Positions 54,409-63,558 of a stretch of 64,000 bases of DNA are shown in pieces. The notes under the pieces were generated by a model that saw only the letters and a program-made list of their open reading frames with translations, did not search any database and was not told the origin of the DNA. Source of the DNA: DASUPK01 sp963763955 (GTDB taxonomy: Bacteria; Actinomycetota; Thermoleophilia; Solirubrobacterales; 70-9); contig CAVXQP010000010.1 of the NCBI GenBank assembly GCA_963763955.1, positions 124,001 to 188,000 on the forward strand, read 5' to 3'. Both the position numbers and the translations under genes were made by a program. Numbering within the stretch: the stretch's first letter is position 1; every line of letters starts with the position of its first letter.

Positions 54409-56223
54409 GTGGAGGTCACGACTTCAGAGCGCCAGGCGAGCGGCGGCGAGGCGCCGAAGCTGCCTGCCGAAAATCTCGTCAAGGCCTTCTACGGGGTGGT
54501 CGATCGCCTCGGCGACGACCTCGCGATCCGGGACGAGGCTCGAGGAGTGGAGCTCAGCTGGAACGAGCTCCGTGACACCGTGCACAGGATCGCGGGCGGC
54601 CTATCGCAGCTGGGGGTGAAGAAGGGCGACACGGTCGCGATCATGCTCGGCAACCGCTGGGAGTTCATCCCCTGCGACCTGGCGGCCGTCTCCCTCGGAG
54701 CGATCCCGTTCTCGGTCTACCAGACGTACGCTCCGGAGCAGGTCGAGTACCTGCTCTCGGACGCCGAGAGCAAGCTGATGATCACCGAGCAGGCGTATCT
54801 CGACAACGTCAACGAGGCGCGGAAGGGCGTCTCGACGCTCGAACGCGTGATCGTCGTCGACGGCGACGGCGGCGACCTCACCCTCGACGAGCTGATGGAG
54901 ATGGACCCGGAGTTCGATCCAGCCGAGTCGGTCGAGCAGCTCGGGCCCGACGACCTCTTGACGCTGATCTACACCTCGGGGACTACGGGACCCCCGAAGG
55001 GTGTCCAGCTCACGCATCGCAACCTACTCTTCGCGATCGCCACCGCGGACGAACTGATCGACCTCCCGGAGCGGGGCGCCAAGGTGATCTCCTGGCTGCC
55101 GGCCGCCCACGTCGCCGAGCGAAACGCGCACTACTACCTGCCCGTCACCAAGGGCGTCTCGGTCACGATCTGCTCGGATCCTCGGCGGATCGCCGAGTTC
55201 CTCCCCAAGGTGAGGCCGACCTGGTTCTTTGCGGTGCCCCGGATCTTCGAGAAGCTCAAGGCCGGGCTCGAGGCGATGATGGCAGGGCTCCCTGACGAGC
55301 AGCGTGAGGCGGCCGAGAAGGGGCTCGAGGCGGCCCTGGCCAAGGTCCGCGCGGAGCAGGCCGGGGAGGCGGTTCCACCTGAGGTGGCCGAGGCGGCCGC
55401 CCAAGCCGACGAGCAGATGTTCTCCGAGCTGCGCAAGCAGCTCGGGCTGGACGAGGCGCTCGCGGTCAACGCCGGCGCCGCACCGACTCCGCTCGAGGTG
55501 CTCGAGTTCTTCCACGCGATCGGCATCCCGGTCGGCGAGCTCTGGGGCATGTCGGAGACCTGCGGGCTCGGCACCATCAACCCGCCCGACCGAATCAAGC
55601 TGGGCACCGTCGGGCCGCCGACGCCCGGGGTTGAGATCAGGCTCGATGACGACGGCGAGGTGCTGGTGAAGGCCGACTGCGTGATGCCCGGCTACCGCAA
55701 GCTGCCTGAGAAGAACGAGGAGGCGTTCACCGACGACGGCTGGCTCCGCACCGGCGACATCGGCGAGATCGACGAGGACGGCTATCTGAAGATCGTCGAC
55801 CGCAAGAAGGAGCTGATCATCAACGCCGCCGGCAAGAACATGTCACCGGCGAACATCGAGTCTCACCTGAAGACTGCGAGCCCGCTGATCGGGCAGGCGG
55901 CGGCGATCGGCAACGGGCGCCCCTTCAACAGCGCCCTGATCGTCCTGGATCCGGACTTCGCTCCGGTCTGGGCCTCCCAGAACGGGCTCGAGGGCAAGTC
56001 ACTCGAGGAGCTCGCCGTCGAGGAGAGGACCCGCGACGCGATCCAGGCGGCCGTCGACCAGGCGAACGCCAAGATGGCGCGCGTCGAGCAGATCAAGAAG
56101 TTCACGATCCTGCCGCAGCAGTGGGAGCCCGGCGGCGACGAGCTCACCCCGACGATGAAGCTCAAGCGCAAGCCGATCGACGAGAAGTACGCCGAGGAAA
56201 TCGAGGCGCTCTACTCGGGCTAG
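54409..56223 (+). CDS. long-chain fatty acyl-CoA synthetase
   Basis: 604 residues from GTG 54409 (GAGGAGAG upstream). AMP-binding enzyme: LIYTSGTTGPPKGVQLTH (P-loop), GMSETCGLGTINPP, DDGWLRTGDIGEIDEDGYLKIVDRKKELIINAAGKNMSPANIE, and a C-terminal Lys in TPTMKLKRK. FadD15-like form with a helical insertion around residues 290-345. Activates fatty acids for lipid synthesis or breakdown. Confidence 0.9.
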   Translation: MEVTTSERQASGGEAPKLPAENLVKAFYGVVDRLGDDLAIRDEARGVELSWNELRDTVHRIAGGLSQLGVKKGDTVAIMLGNRWEFIPCDLAAVSLGAIPFSVYQTYAPEQVEYLLSDAESKLMITEQAYLDNVNEARKGVSTLERVIVVDGDGGDLTLDELMEMDPEFDPAESVEQLGPDDLLTLIYTSGTTGPPKGVQLTHRNLLFAIATADELIDLPERGAKVISWLPAAHVAERNAHYYLPVTKGVSVTICSDPRRIAEFLPKVRPTWFFAVPRIFEKLKAGLEAMMAGLPDEQREAAEKGLEAALAKVRAEQAGEAVPPEVAEAAAQADEQMFSELRKQLGLDEALAVNAGAAPTPLEVLEFFHAIGIPVGELWGMSETCGLGTINPPDRIKLGTVGPPTPGVEIRLDDDGEVLVKADCVMPGYRKLPEKNEEAFTDDGWLRTGDIGEIDEDGYLKIVDRKKELIINAAGKNMSPANIESHLKTASPLIGQAAAIGNGRPFNSALIVLDPDFAPVWASQNGLEGKSLEELAVEERTRDAIQAAVDQANAKMARVEQIKKFTILPQQWEPGGDELTPTMKLKRKPIDEKYAEEIEALYSG

Positions 56224-56227
56224 CCCC

Positions 56228-57142
56228 ATGGACGAGTTTCGCCGGCGACGGCAAATCCGCCACGGGCAAGAGCAACGCCGTAGAGCGGCCATCCGACGCC
56301 GAAATGCGTTGCTCTGCGCGGCGGTGGCGAGCGCGGTGATCGGCGCGGTGATCGGATCGGGCGCCGGCAGGGGGACTGGCGCTGCCGTCAAGGAGCAGAA
56401 GACCCCCAAGCTCGCTCGGGGCGGAGTAGGCCCGCCCACAGCTGGAGGGAAGCTCGTCCAGTGGAAGGGGCCCGTTCCGATCCTGATGTATCACGTGATC
56501 GACAACGCCCCTCCCGGCGCCCAGCTGCCCGAGCTCTACGTCGGCCCCACGACCTTCGACCAGCAGATGAAGGCGCTCGAGAAGGAGGGCTACACCGGTG
56601 TCAGCCTGAACCAGGTCTATGACGCCTGGTTCAAGGGCGGGACGCTTCCCCAGAAACCGGTGGTCGTCTCGTTCGACGACGGCTATCGCGGCCAGTACGT
56701 CTATGCGCGACCCGAGCTGCGCAGGCTGGGCTGGCCGGGCGTCCTCAATCTGATCGTCAGGACCTACACCGAGCCGAATGGAGAGCTCAGTCCCGAGATG
56801 GTCCAGCGGATGATCAACGACGGCTGGGAGATCGACTCGCACACCGTCCACCACCTCGACGTCTCGATACTGAGCGGCTCGGAGCTCCGGGAGGAGGTCG
56901 CCGGATCGCGCAAGGACATTCAGCAGCGCTTCCACCAGCCGGTCAACTTCTTCTGCTACCCGTCCGGCCGCTACGACGCCCAGGCGATTCAGGCAGTGCG
57001 GGCCGCGGGCTACCTCGGCGCGACGACCGAGGACCAGGGTCTCGCCTCGAAGAGCCAGATGTACGCGCTCAAGCGGATCCGCGTGGACGGCTCAGACGGC
57101 GTCAGCGGGCTGGAGCGGAAGCTGAGCCAGGCAGGCGCGTAG
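56228..57142 (+). CDS. polysaccharide deacetylase (NodB domain), membrane-anchored
   Basis: 304 residues. Basic start, membrane segment (LLCAAVASAVIGAVIGSGA), then the NodB domain: ILMYHVIDNAPPG, VVVSFDDGYRGQYVYA with metal Asp, EIDSHTVHHLDVS (H-x3-H), and FFCYPSGRYD. Acts outside the cell on N-acetylated glycans such as peptidoglycan. Its stop abuts the convergent gene's stop (TAGCTA). Confidence 0.88.
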   Translation: MDEFRRRRQIRHGQEQRRRAAIRRRNALLCAAVASAVIGAVIGSGAGRGTGAAVKEQKTPKLARGGVGPPTAGGKLVQWKGPVPILMYHVIDNAPPGAQLPELYVGPTTFDQQMKALEKEGYTGVSLNQVYDAWFKGGTLPQKPVVVSFDDGYRGQYVYARPELRRLGWPGVLNLIVRTYTEPNGELSPEMVQRMINDGWEIDSHTVHHLDVSILSGSELREEVAGSRKDIQQRFHQPVNFFCYPSGRYDAQAIQAVRAAGYLGATTEDQGLASKSQMYALKRIRVDGSDGVSGLERKLSQAGA

Positions 57143-57925
57143 CTAGCGGTGCTTCTTGCACTTCTTCGCCGCTTGGGCCGAGCGGTGCTTGTGCTTCTTG
57201 CACTTCTTCTTGGTCATGGGGGGCGCGGCGGGCGGACTTGAGGTGGGCGGGTACCCGGTCGGCCCACCGCCGCCGCCGGGACCGCAGGGCGCCTCGGTGG
57301 GGGCGAAGGAGTTGGGGCGCGGATCGGGGGTCACCGACGAGAAGTCCAACGAGCTGTCGTTCGTGTCGTCGCTCGCCTCGAGCAATGTGGCGCAGCCTGG
57401 AGCGATCGACCGGCGCAGCGCCGTCCCCGCCACCAGCGCGGGTGAGGGGGCGCCGGGATTCGCGACCGTCCCATAGGTCCCGGTCAGCGTCGAGGCCCCG
57501 GTGAAGGTGCCCCAGGCGACGCAGTCGCGATACCCCGGCTCGCCCAGGTAGCAGACCGCGCCAGCGGCGCTGATGCTGTTGAGGTTCAGGTCCACGTTGA
57601 AGTCCTTGCTCGCGCTCGCGAGGCCGCTGTCGCCGAACACGACCGTGTCCTGGCTGTTGCCGTTGGCGACATTCGCGAACGGCGAGAACATGTGCGTGGT
57701 CGAGCAGTCGCTGTTGCAGGTCAGCAGCGCCGCCCCGTTGCTGAGGAAGTTCTGGAACGGGGCGTACATCTGGACCTCCAGGTAGCTGCTGTCCGGGGCG
57801 CCAGTCCCCGCAGAGACCTCGCGGATCTTCATGAAGTGGAAGGTGGCGCTCGCACTGGCTGCTGCGCCCGCTAGGCCGGCCAAGGCGAGGACGAAGGCGA
57901 GAACGAATTTGCGGCTGGCACTCAT
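57143..57925 (-). CDS. secreted protein with Lys/Cys-rich tail, paralogue of its neighbour
   Basis: 260 residues from ATG 57925. Signal peptide SRKFVLAFVLALAGLAGAAASASA, then a beta-rich domain starting TFHFMKIREVSAGTGAPDSSYLEVQMY, similar in layout to lamin-tail-like domains, a Pro/Gly linker, and a basic tail with two KKCKKH motifs. Shares [VI]C-Y...DCVAWG, ALRRSI..GC.TLLE and F.PTE..CG with the next gene. ATGA overlap means co-translation. Confidence 0.72.
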   Translation of the reverse strand: MSASRKFVLAFVLALAGLAGAAASASATFHFMKIREVSAGTGAPDSSYLEVQMYAPFQNFLSNGAALLTCNSDCSTTHMFSPFANVANGNSQDTVVFGDSGLASASKDFNVDLNLNSISAAGAVCYLGEPGYRDCVAWGTFTGASTLTGTYGTVANPGAPSPALVAGTALRRSIAPGCATLLEASDDTNDSSLDFSSVTPDPRPNSFAPTEAPCGPGGGGGPTGYPPTSSPPAAPPMTKKKCKKHKHRSAQAAKKCKKHR

Positions 57926-58668
57926 CGATGCTTCTTCTTGCACTTCTTCTTCTTGGCGGAATAGGCGCTGGGCGGCTTCTTCTTGTGCTTCTTGCACTTC
58001 TTCCTGGCCGCTGCAGTGCCACAGGCCCTCTCGGTCGGCGCCATCGAGTTGTTGCGGGGGCTGGGGGCTGTGAGCGTGAAGTCGGTGCTCGACGGGCCGA
58101 CGTCGTCAGCGGGGCTCTCGAGCAGGGTCGGGCAGCCGCGGTCGATCCTCCGGGTGAGTGCCATCGGACCGTTGATCGCCATCGGGAAGTTGTTGGTGCC
58201 GCCGGCGGACATCGGATCCGGGAATCCACCCTGCGGACTGAAGCCTCCCCAGGCGACGCAATCCGGTGGGGCGCTGGCCGGGTAACAGACCGCCCCGTTC
58301 ATGGCGAAGTCGCTCACCTCGAGGCCTGGGACGACCACGTCGGGGGCCACGCCGAAGGCGCTCGCGACGCCCGTGTCCCCGATCAGGATCGTCGACTGGT
58401 CGGCACCGTTCGCGACATTGGTCAGCGGATGGGCGCTCTGGGGCAGGCCGACGGCGTTGTAGACCTGAATGGGACGGCCACCGGTGAAGTTCTCCCCGGT
58501 CGAGCGCATCTGCAGCTCGACGTAGTCGTTCGCGGCGTTCCCATTGCCACCGAAGACCTGCCGGATGTTCATCAGGTGAAAGCTGGCGCTGGCCACCGAC
58601 GCGCTCAGCAGCCCGACCGCGGTCACGGTCACCAGCACGGCTGCGAACGTCTTCCCTCTCCTCACCAC
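57922..58668 (-). CDS. secreted protein with Lys/Cys-rich tail, first of the tandem pair
   Basis: 248 residues. Signal peptide KTFAAVLVTVTAVGLLSASVASA, then SFHLMNIRQVFGGNGNAANDYVELQM, reminiscent of the start of lamin-tail domains, VCYPASAPPDCVAWGGF and a helical/linker part. The tail has KKCKKHKKK and KKKKCKKKHR. Overlaps its downstream paralogue by 4 bases. Function unknown; probably surface. Confidence 0.72.
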   Translation of the reverse strand: MVRRGKTFAAVLVTVTAVGLLSASVASASFHLMNIRQVFGGNGNAANDYVELQMRSTGENFTGGRPIQVYNAVGLPQSAHPLTNVANGADQSTILIGDTGVASAFGVAPDVVVPGLEVSDFAMNGAVCYPASAPPDCVAWGGFSPQGGFPDPMSAGGTNNFPMAINGPMALTRRIDRGCPTLLESPADDVGPSSTDFTLTAPSPRNNSMAPTERACGTAAARKKCKKHKKKPPSAYSAKKKKCKKKHR

Positions 58669-58711
58669 CCATTGCTACGAACGAGTGGCGGAAAGGGATT
58701 GCCCTAAGCGG

Positions 58712-59472
58712 CTACTTCTGACCGATGACGATCGCGACGACCGTGCCCGGCGTGGCGGTCGTTCCCGGGGCCTTCTTCTGCTTGAGCACCTTGCCGCGGA
58801 ACTTCTTCTTGTGCGTCTCCTTCTTCTTCACCTTGACGCCGCAGTCCGCGATTGGTCAGCGCTGTCTTGGCGTTGACCTTTTTCTGCTTGTGCACATTCG
58901 GAACGTTGCAGAAGCTGACCGTCGCCTGGAGCAGCAGCTCGTGTCCTGTGATGCCGGTGAATGGTCCTGAAGTGTGCCGTCGGCGAAGGTGAGGGAAGCG
59001 ACCAAGCGTCGACGTCCGCGTTGTTGCCGGTGCAAGTGATCCGGGATGTCGTGCCCCGGGTTGACCTGGACGCCGATCGCATCGCCATTTGGATCGGCAA
59101 GGAGGTGGACGAGGTATGAACGGCGTCCACTGAAGACGTGACGGCGATCGCCACCGGACTGGTGCCGACGCCCAGGAACGTCGTCGGGCTCGATTGGCGC
59201 AGGATGCGAAGCATGTAGATCGCGCCCGTGTCGCCACTTCGGACGGACCACGAGGTGACCACGCCGTTCGCCGGGGACTTGAAGGGATGGGTCGAGAGGC
59301 CCGCCGAGGCGCCATTCTGCACAGCCACGCATCCTGTGCAGAGAGCCGGGACGGCTGGGAAGTCGAGGGTGCTGCCGATCTGAACCGTGTCCGCCGACGC
59401 GGTGGCAGGCAGCGATGCGGCAGTGGCAGCCAGGGTTGCGGCGAAAGCAACAGAGCACAGGCGGCGATTCAT
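58712..59472 (-). pseudogene. secreted-protein gene broken by several frameshifts
   Basis: ATG 59472 begins a signal peptide (RRLCSVAFAATLAATAASLPATASA) and a beta-rich protein. From about 59095 the coherent reading moves between frames at least five times: LPIQ, then NGDAIGVQVNPGHDI, ITCTGNNADVDAW, SLTFADGTLQD, PFTGITGHELLLQATVSFCNV and finally GVKVKKKETHKKKF ... AIVIGQK with a stop at 58712. Each step fits a 1-base indel. Either a decaying gene or local sequence error. Confidence 0.65.
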
Positions 59473-59588
59473 CGATCTCCCTCCGTAGTCCCTCCGGAGC
59501 GGCGATCTTCTCAGATCACTGCTTGCACCGCAACGCCCGTTTCACACGCGCTCAACGCCCGGATTGGCCCCACGGCTACCCTGTGCCC

Positions 59589-60860
59589 GTGGCCTCCAAG
59601 CGCCAGATCTTCGTGCGCGACGTTCCCATCGGGGGCGGCGCGCCCGTCGCCGTGCAGACGATGTGCAAGACCGAGACGGCCAATCTCGAGGCGACCATGG
59701 AGCAGATCCGGACGGTCGCCGAGGCGGGCGCCGACCTCGTTCGCGTCGCGGTTCCGCGCGACAAGGACGTCGAGGCTCTCCGGACGATCGTCAAGGAGTC
59801 GCCGATCCCGGTGATCGCCGACATTCACTTCAACCACACCCTGGCGCTGAAGGCGATCGACGCCGGCGCGGACTGCATCCGGCTCAACCCGGGCAACATC
59901 GGCGGCCCCGAGAAGGTCGCCGAGGTCGCCGAGCGGGCGACCAAGGCGAACGTGCCGATGCGGATCGGCGTCAACTCCGGCTCGCTGCCCAAGCACCTGC
60001 ACGAGCTGGAGAGGGACAACCCGGTCGAGGCGCTGGTCCAGGCCGCGGTCGAGTTCGTCGAGCTCATGGAGCGCCTCGAGTTCGAGAACTTCAAGGTCTC
60101 GATCAAGTCCACGAACGTCCCCAACACGATCGCCTCGAACCGGCTGCTGGCGGAGAAGATCCCCTATCCGATCCACCTGGGCATCACCGAGGCCGGCACG
60201 AAGTGGTCCGGCTCGCTGAAGTCGTCGGTCGGCCTCGGGACATTGCTCGCCGACGGGGTGGGGGACACGATTCGGATCTCGCTCTCGACCTTCCACGCCG
60301 AGGAGGAGGTCAAGGTCGCCTGGGAGATCCTCAAGGCGCTGCACCTGCGCGAGCGGGGCCCGGTCCTCATCGCCTGCCCAACCTGCGGCCGCCTCCAGTT
60401 CGACATGGACACCGTCGTCGCGGAGATCGAGCAGCGCCTGGAGGCCTACACCGAGCCCGTCGAGGTGGCGGTGCTGGGTTGCGCGGTCAACGGGATCGGG
60501 GAGGCCTCGCACGCCGACTTCGGCATCACCGGCGCCAAGGACGAGGGCCTGATCTTCGCCCACGGCAAGCCGCTGCGGAAGGTGAAGCAGGACGAGCTGG
60601 TCGACGCCCTCTTCGCCGAGATCGACAAGTCACTCGACCGGGGCAAGGTCCATGTCGACGAGGCCAAGTCGCGCGAGGGCGCGGACTGGCTGGCGAAGAT
60701 CGAGGAGGAGAACGCCGGCGAGCTCACGCCCGAGCGCATCGCCCAGATGGAGGCCGAGGCCTCGAACGAGGAGCCCGATCCGTTCCTGAAGCCGGTGAAA
60801 CGGCCGGCCCTCGACGAAGACGCCTCGCCGACCACCGGCCGCCGCTTCACCCGCGCTTAG
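59589..60860 (+). CDS. ispG: 4-hydroxy-3-methylbut-2-enyl diphosphate synthase (flavodoxin type)
   Basis: 423 residues from GTG 59589; GTG 59583 is also in frame. VPIGGGAPVAVQTMCKTET, ADIHFNHTLALKAIDAGADCIRLNPGNIG, LHLGITEAGT-type stretch, and 4Fe-4S ligands in CPTCGRLQFD and VAVLGCAVNGIGEA. The tail (~60 residues) is acidic. MEP pathway. TACCCT at 59577-59582 is 6 bases before GTG 59589. Confidence 0.95.
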   Translation: MASKRQIFVRDVPIGGGAPVAVQTMCKTETANLEATMEQIRTVAEAGADLVRVAVPRDKDVEALRTIVKESPIPVIADIHFNHTLALKAIDAGADCIRLNPGNIGGPEKVAEVAERATKANVPMRIGVNSGSLPKHLHELERDNPVEALVQAAVEFVELMERLEFENFKVSIKSTNVPNTIASNRLLAEKIPYPIHLGITEAGTKWSGSLKSSVGLGTLLADGVGDTIRISLSTFHAEEEVKVAWEILKALHLRERGPVLIACPTCGRLQFDMDTVVAEIEQRLEAYTEPVEVAVLGCAVNGIGEASHADFGITGAKDEGLIFAHGKPLRKVKQDELVDALFAEIDKSLDRGKVHVDEAKSREGADWLAKIEEENAGELTPERIAQMEAEASNEEPDPFLKPVKRPALDEDASPTTGRRFTRA

Positions 60861-61258
60861 GCGTCGATCGGAAGCTCGAACCAGACGTGGGTGCTGCCCT
60901 CGTAGACGGCCCAGCGTGAGCTGAGCCTGTCGACGAGCTCGAGACCTCCGCCATCCGTCTCGCTGCGATCCCTGATCCGCGGGATCGCGCCGGCGGGATT
61001 GCCTTGATCGGCAATCTCGCCCCTGATCACGTCGTCAGCGGTCACGAGCGTCACCGTGATCGGTCTTCCCGGGCCATGAGCGACCGCGTTGTTGACGAGC
61101 TCCGTGACGACCGCGATCAGGTCGATGAGTGTGCGCTGCGGCAGCGACCGCGAGAAGCGCTGACGGAGCGCCTGACGCGTCCGCCAGCCGGCCCGGATGT
61201 CCGGAGAGAGGACAAGTCTGAACTCCTCTGGCTGTACCTGGCCCGTACTCGATGCCAT
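60857..61258 (-). CDS. RsbW-type anti-sigma factor / histidine kinase-like ATPase
   Basis: 133 residues from ATG 61258 with GGAGGAG upstream. HATPase fold: LIDLIAVVTELVNNAVAHG (N box), EIADQGNP and DGGGLELVDRLSSRWAVYEG (G boxes), ending STHVWFELPI. Single-domain proteins of this kind are anti-sigma kinases or regulators. No sigma factor or antagonist is adjacent, so the partner is unknown. Confidence 0.82.
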   Translation of the reverse strand: MASSTGQVQPEEFRLVLSPDIRAGWRTRQALRQRFSRSLPQRTLIDLIAVVTELVNNAVAHGPGRPITVTLVTADDVIRGEIADQGNPAGAIPRIRDRSETDGGGLELVDRLSSRWAVYEGSTHVWFELPIDA

Positions 61259-61301
61259 GGCTCCTCCGAGCCGATCATCGAGGCCCCCCTCACGGAACAA
61301 G

Positions 61302-62810
61302 CTAGTACGCCTTCGCGAAGATCGCCATCACGGTCGCGGGGCCGCCGCTGATCACGCAGCGTGCATCGGGCGGAAGTTCGGCTCCCTCGGGGATGACGCG
61401 CACGCTGACGCCGAGCTCGCCCATCGTCTCGATGGTCTCCGGCCCCTCGCTCCAGGGCGCCAGGACGAAGCCCCCGGACTCGGTGTCGTCCCCCGAGAAG
61501 AACTCACGGAACTCGTCGATCGTCGTGATGTCGTCGCGGGTGCGCTCGCGCAGCCGCTTGTCCGCCTCCTCGAAGTAGCTCAGCTGGATGTCCCCGATCA
61601 TGCCGGCCACCGCATCAGCGGCCCCCTCCCGCGGGATCGCGTCACGGGCGAGCTCCGGGTCGTCGCGGCGGGTCATCGTGACCACGCCCTGATCGATGTC
61701 CCGGCCGCCGAGCTCGATCACGATCGGCACACCCTTGCGGATCCACTCCCAGCGCTTCTCTGCCGGCTTGTGGTCCCGCAGATCGACCTCGGCGCGCAGC
61801 GCCGCGCCCTCCCACGACCGCTCGGTGAGCTCGGCCTGCAGCTCGCGCGCAGATTCGAGCACCGCGGTCGGGTCATCGCGGGTGATCGGGACGATCTTGA
61901 CCTGCTGGGGTGCGATTCGGGGCGGAACGCGGAGACCGTTGTCGTCGCCGTGGGTCATCACCACCGCTCCCACCATCCGGGTGGTGAGACCCCATGAGGT
62001 CGTGTAGCAGAGCTTTCGCTCGCCGTCCTCGTCCGTGAACTCCATCTCCATCGCCCCGGAGAAGTTCTGGCCCAGGTAGTGGGAGGTCCCACACTGCAGT
62101 GCCTTGCCGTCCTGCATCATCGCCTCGATGCTGAGGGTGGTTTCGGCGCCCGGGAAGCGCTCGTACTCCGGCTTCTCGCCGGCGATCGCCGGAATCGCCA
62201 ACAGCGATTCGGTGAACTCCCGATAGACGCCGAGCATCCGCCGGGTCTCCTCGAGCGCCTCCTCCTCGGTCGCGTGGGCGGTGTGCCCCTCCTGCCAGAG
62301 GAACTCCGTGGTCCGCAACAGCACCCGCGGGCGAAGCTCCCAGCGCACGATGTTCGCCCACTGATTGATCATCAGGGGCAGGTCACGGTAGGAGTTGATC
62401 CACTTGGCGAAGGAGCGGCCGATGATCGTCTCGGAGGTGGGGCGGACGATCAGCGGCTCGGGGAGCTCGGCGGCCGGATGCAGGGATCCGTCCTCGCCCT
62501 GTTCGAGCCGGTGGTGCGTGACCACAGCCATCTCCTTCGCGAACCCCTCGACGTGCTTGGCCTCCTCCTCGAAGTAGCTCAGCGGGATGAAGAGCGGGAA
62601 GTAGGCGTTCTGGGCCCCGGTCCCCTTGATCCCGTCGTCGAGCGCGCGCTGCATCAGCTCCCACATGCCGTAGCCCCACGGCCTGATCACCATCGCGCCG
62701 CGGACGTGGTCGAGCTCCGCGACCTCCGCGTCGCGGACCACGCTCTGGAACCACTGAGGGAAGTCCTGAGCGCGGGTGGGGGAGATTCCGGTTTTCGGCT
62801 TGCCTTGCAT
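61302..62810 (-). CDS. proS: prolyl-tRNA synthetase, archaeal/eukaryotic type
   Basis: 502 residues, class II. DFPQWFQSVVRDAEVAELDHVRGAMVIRPWGYGMWE, EPLIVRPTSETII, RWELRPRVLLRTTEFLWQEGHTAHAT (motif 2), HGDDNGLRVPPRIAPQQVKIVPI (motif 3 and anticodon domain), ending in IFAKAY. The insertion domain of bacterial ProS is absent, so this is the shorter archaeal-like form. Confidence 0.95.
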   Translation of the reverse strand: MQGKPKTGISPTRAQDFPQWFQSVVRDAEVAELDHVRGAMVIRPWGYGMWELMQRALDDGIKGTGAQNAYFPLFIPLSYFEEEAKHVEGFAKEMAVVTHHRLEQGEDGSLHPAAELPEPLIVRPTSETIIGRSFAKWINSYRDLPLMINQWANIVRWELRPRVLLRTTEFLWQEGHTAHATEEEALEETRRMLGVYREFTESLLAIPAIAGEKPEYERFPGAETTLSIEAMMQDGKALQCGTSHYLGQNFSGAMEMEFTDEDGERKLCYTTSWGLTTRMVGAVVMTHGDDNGLRVPPRIAPQQVKIVPITRDDPTAVLESARELQAELTERSWEGAALRAEVDLRDHKPAEKRWEWIRKGVPIVIELGGRDIDQGVVTMTRRDDPELARDAIPREGAADAVAGMIGDIQLSYFEEADKRLRERTRDDITTIDEFREFFSGDDTESGGFVLAPWSEGPETIETMGELGVSVRVIPEGAELPPDARCVISGGPATVMAIFAKAY

Positions 62811-62818
62811 ATGCTCGG

Positions 62819-63505
62819 ATGATGGCCCGTAGCCGCGGACAATCCTTTCGCAAGGGGCGGCGAAAGGGGTTCAGGCGCCAGTTTGGACTCGACCGATCCG
62901 GCCCGCCACCGAGTCAGACGAGACCGGGGCAGCCCCTGCGCCCTTGGACGATCCCGAACGCGGTGGGATACATCCGGCTGGCGGGGCTGCCGGTCTTCCT
63001 CTACCTGGCGTTCTCCTCGGGTGACGGCCGTGACCCAGCCGCGGCGGTGATCTTCTGGCTGATTGCGGTGGGAGACTACGTCGACGGATTCCTGGCTCGG
63101 GCGACGGGCCAGTACAGCCGGATGGGATCCATCTTGGACCCGATCGTCGACCGGCTGACGATCCTCTCCGGCGTCGTGGTCTGCTGGCACTTCGAGCTGC
63201 TGCCGCGGTGGGCCCTCGCGGTGCTGGTGGGCCGCGAGGTGATCACTGCGCTACTTGCCGAGTTTGCGCTCCGACGGGTGGGCGAGCTGCAGATCAATTG
63301 GCTCGGACGGCTCGCGACGGTACCCGTGATGGCGTCGATCTTCTTCTCCATGGTCTCCGCGAGCTGGGTGTGGAGCGCGATGCTGATCTTCGGGGTCGTG
63401 CTCGGGGTGATGGGTACGATCGCCTACGTCCGGACCGGGCTCCGCGAGCTCGCCGCTGCTCAGGCACAATGCAAGCCCTCGACCGAACCTTCAACCCGCG
63501 GTTGA
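62819..63505 (+). CDS. CDP-alcohol phosphatidyltransferase (PgsA-like)
   Basis: 228 residues (ATG 62819 or 62822). Basic cytoplasmic start, several membrane helices, and the CDP-OH-P signature D-G-x2-A-R-x8-G-x3-D-x3-D in DGFLARATGQYSRMGSILDPIVDRL-type order at about residues 85-110. It most likely makes phosphatidylglycerol phosphate. Only 8 bases separate it from the divergent proS. Confidence 0.88.
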   Translation: MMARSRGQSFRKGRRKGFRRQFGLDRSGPPPSQTRPGQPLRPWTIPNAVGYIRLAGLPVFLYLAFSSGDGRDPAAAVIFWLIAVGDYVDGFLARATGQYSRMGSILDPIVDRLTILSGVVVCWHFELLPRWALAVLVGREVITALLAEFALRRVGELQINWLGRLATVPVMASIFFSMVSASWVWSAMLIFGVVLGVMGTIAYVRTGLRELAAAQAQCKPSTEPSTRG

Positions 63506-63522
63506 GGTAGCTCGAACGTACC

Positions 63523-63528
63523 TATAAT
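63523..63528 (+). promoter_or_regulatory. -10 box (TATAAT) upstream of the RsiG-like gene
   Basis: Consensus TATAAT with TTGAGG 15 bases upstream (63502-63507). It gives a leader of about 25 nt containing GGAGG before GTG 63559. Confidence 0.55.
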
Positions 63529-63558
63529 CGCTCCACCAGAGACGAAACCGGAGGACCC

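Noticed and set aside
58704..59450. Intact 248-codon or 214-codon proteins in the broken secreted-protein region
   Set aside because: Each single frame is coherent only in short parts; no one frame gives a plausible full protein.
63512..63528. Second LexA box upstream of the RsiG-like gene (CGAACGTACC)
   Set aside because: Only one half-site CGAAC is present; the GTTCG half is missing.
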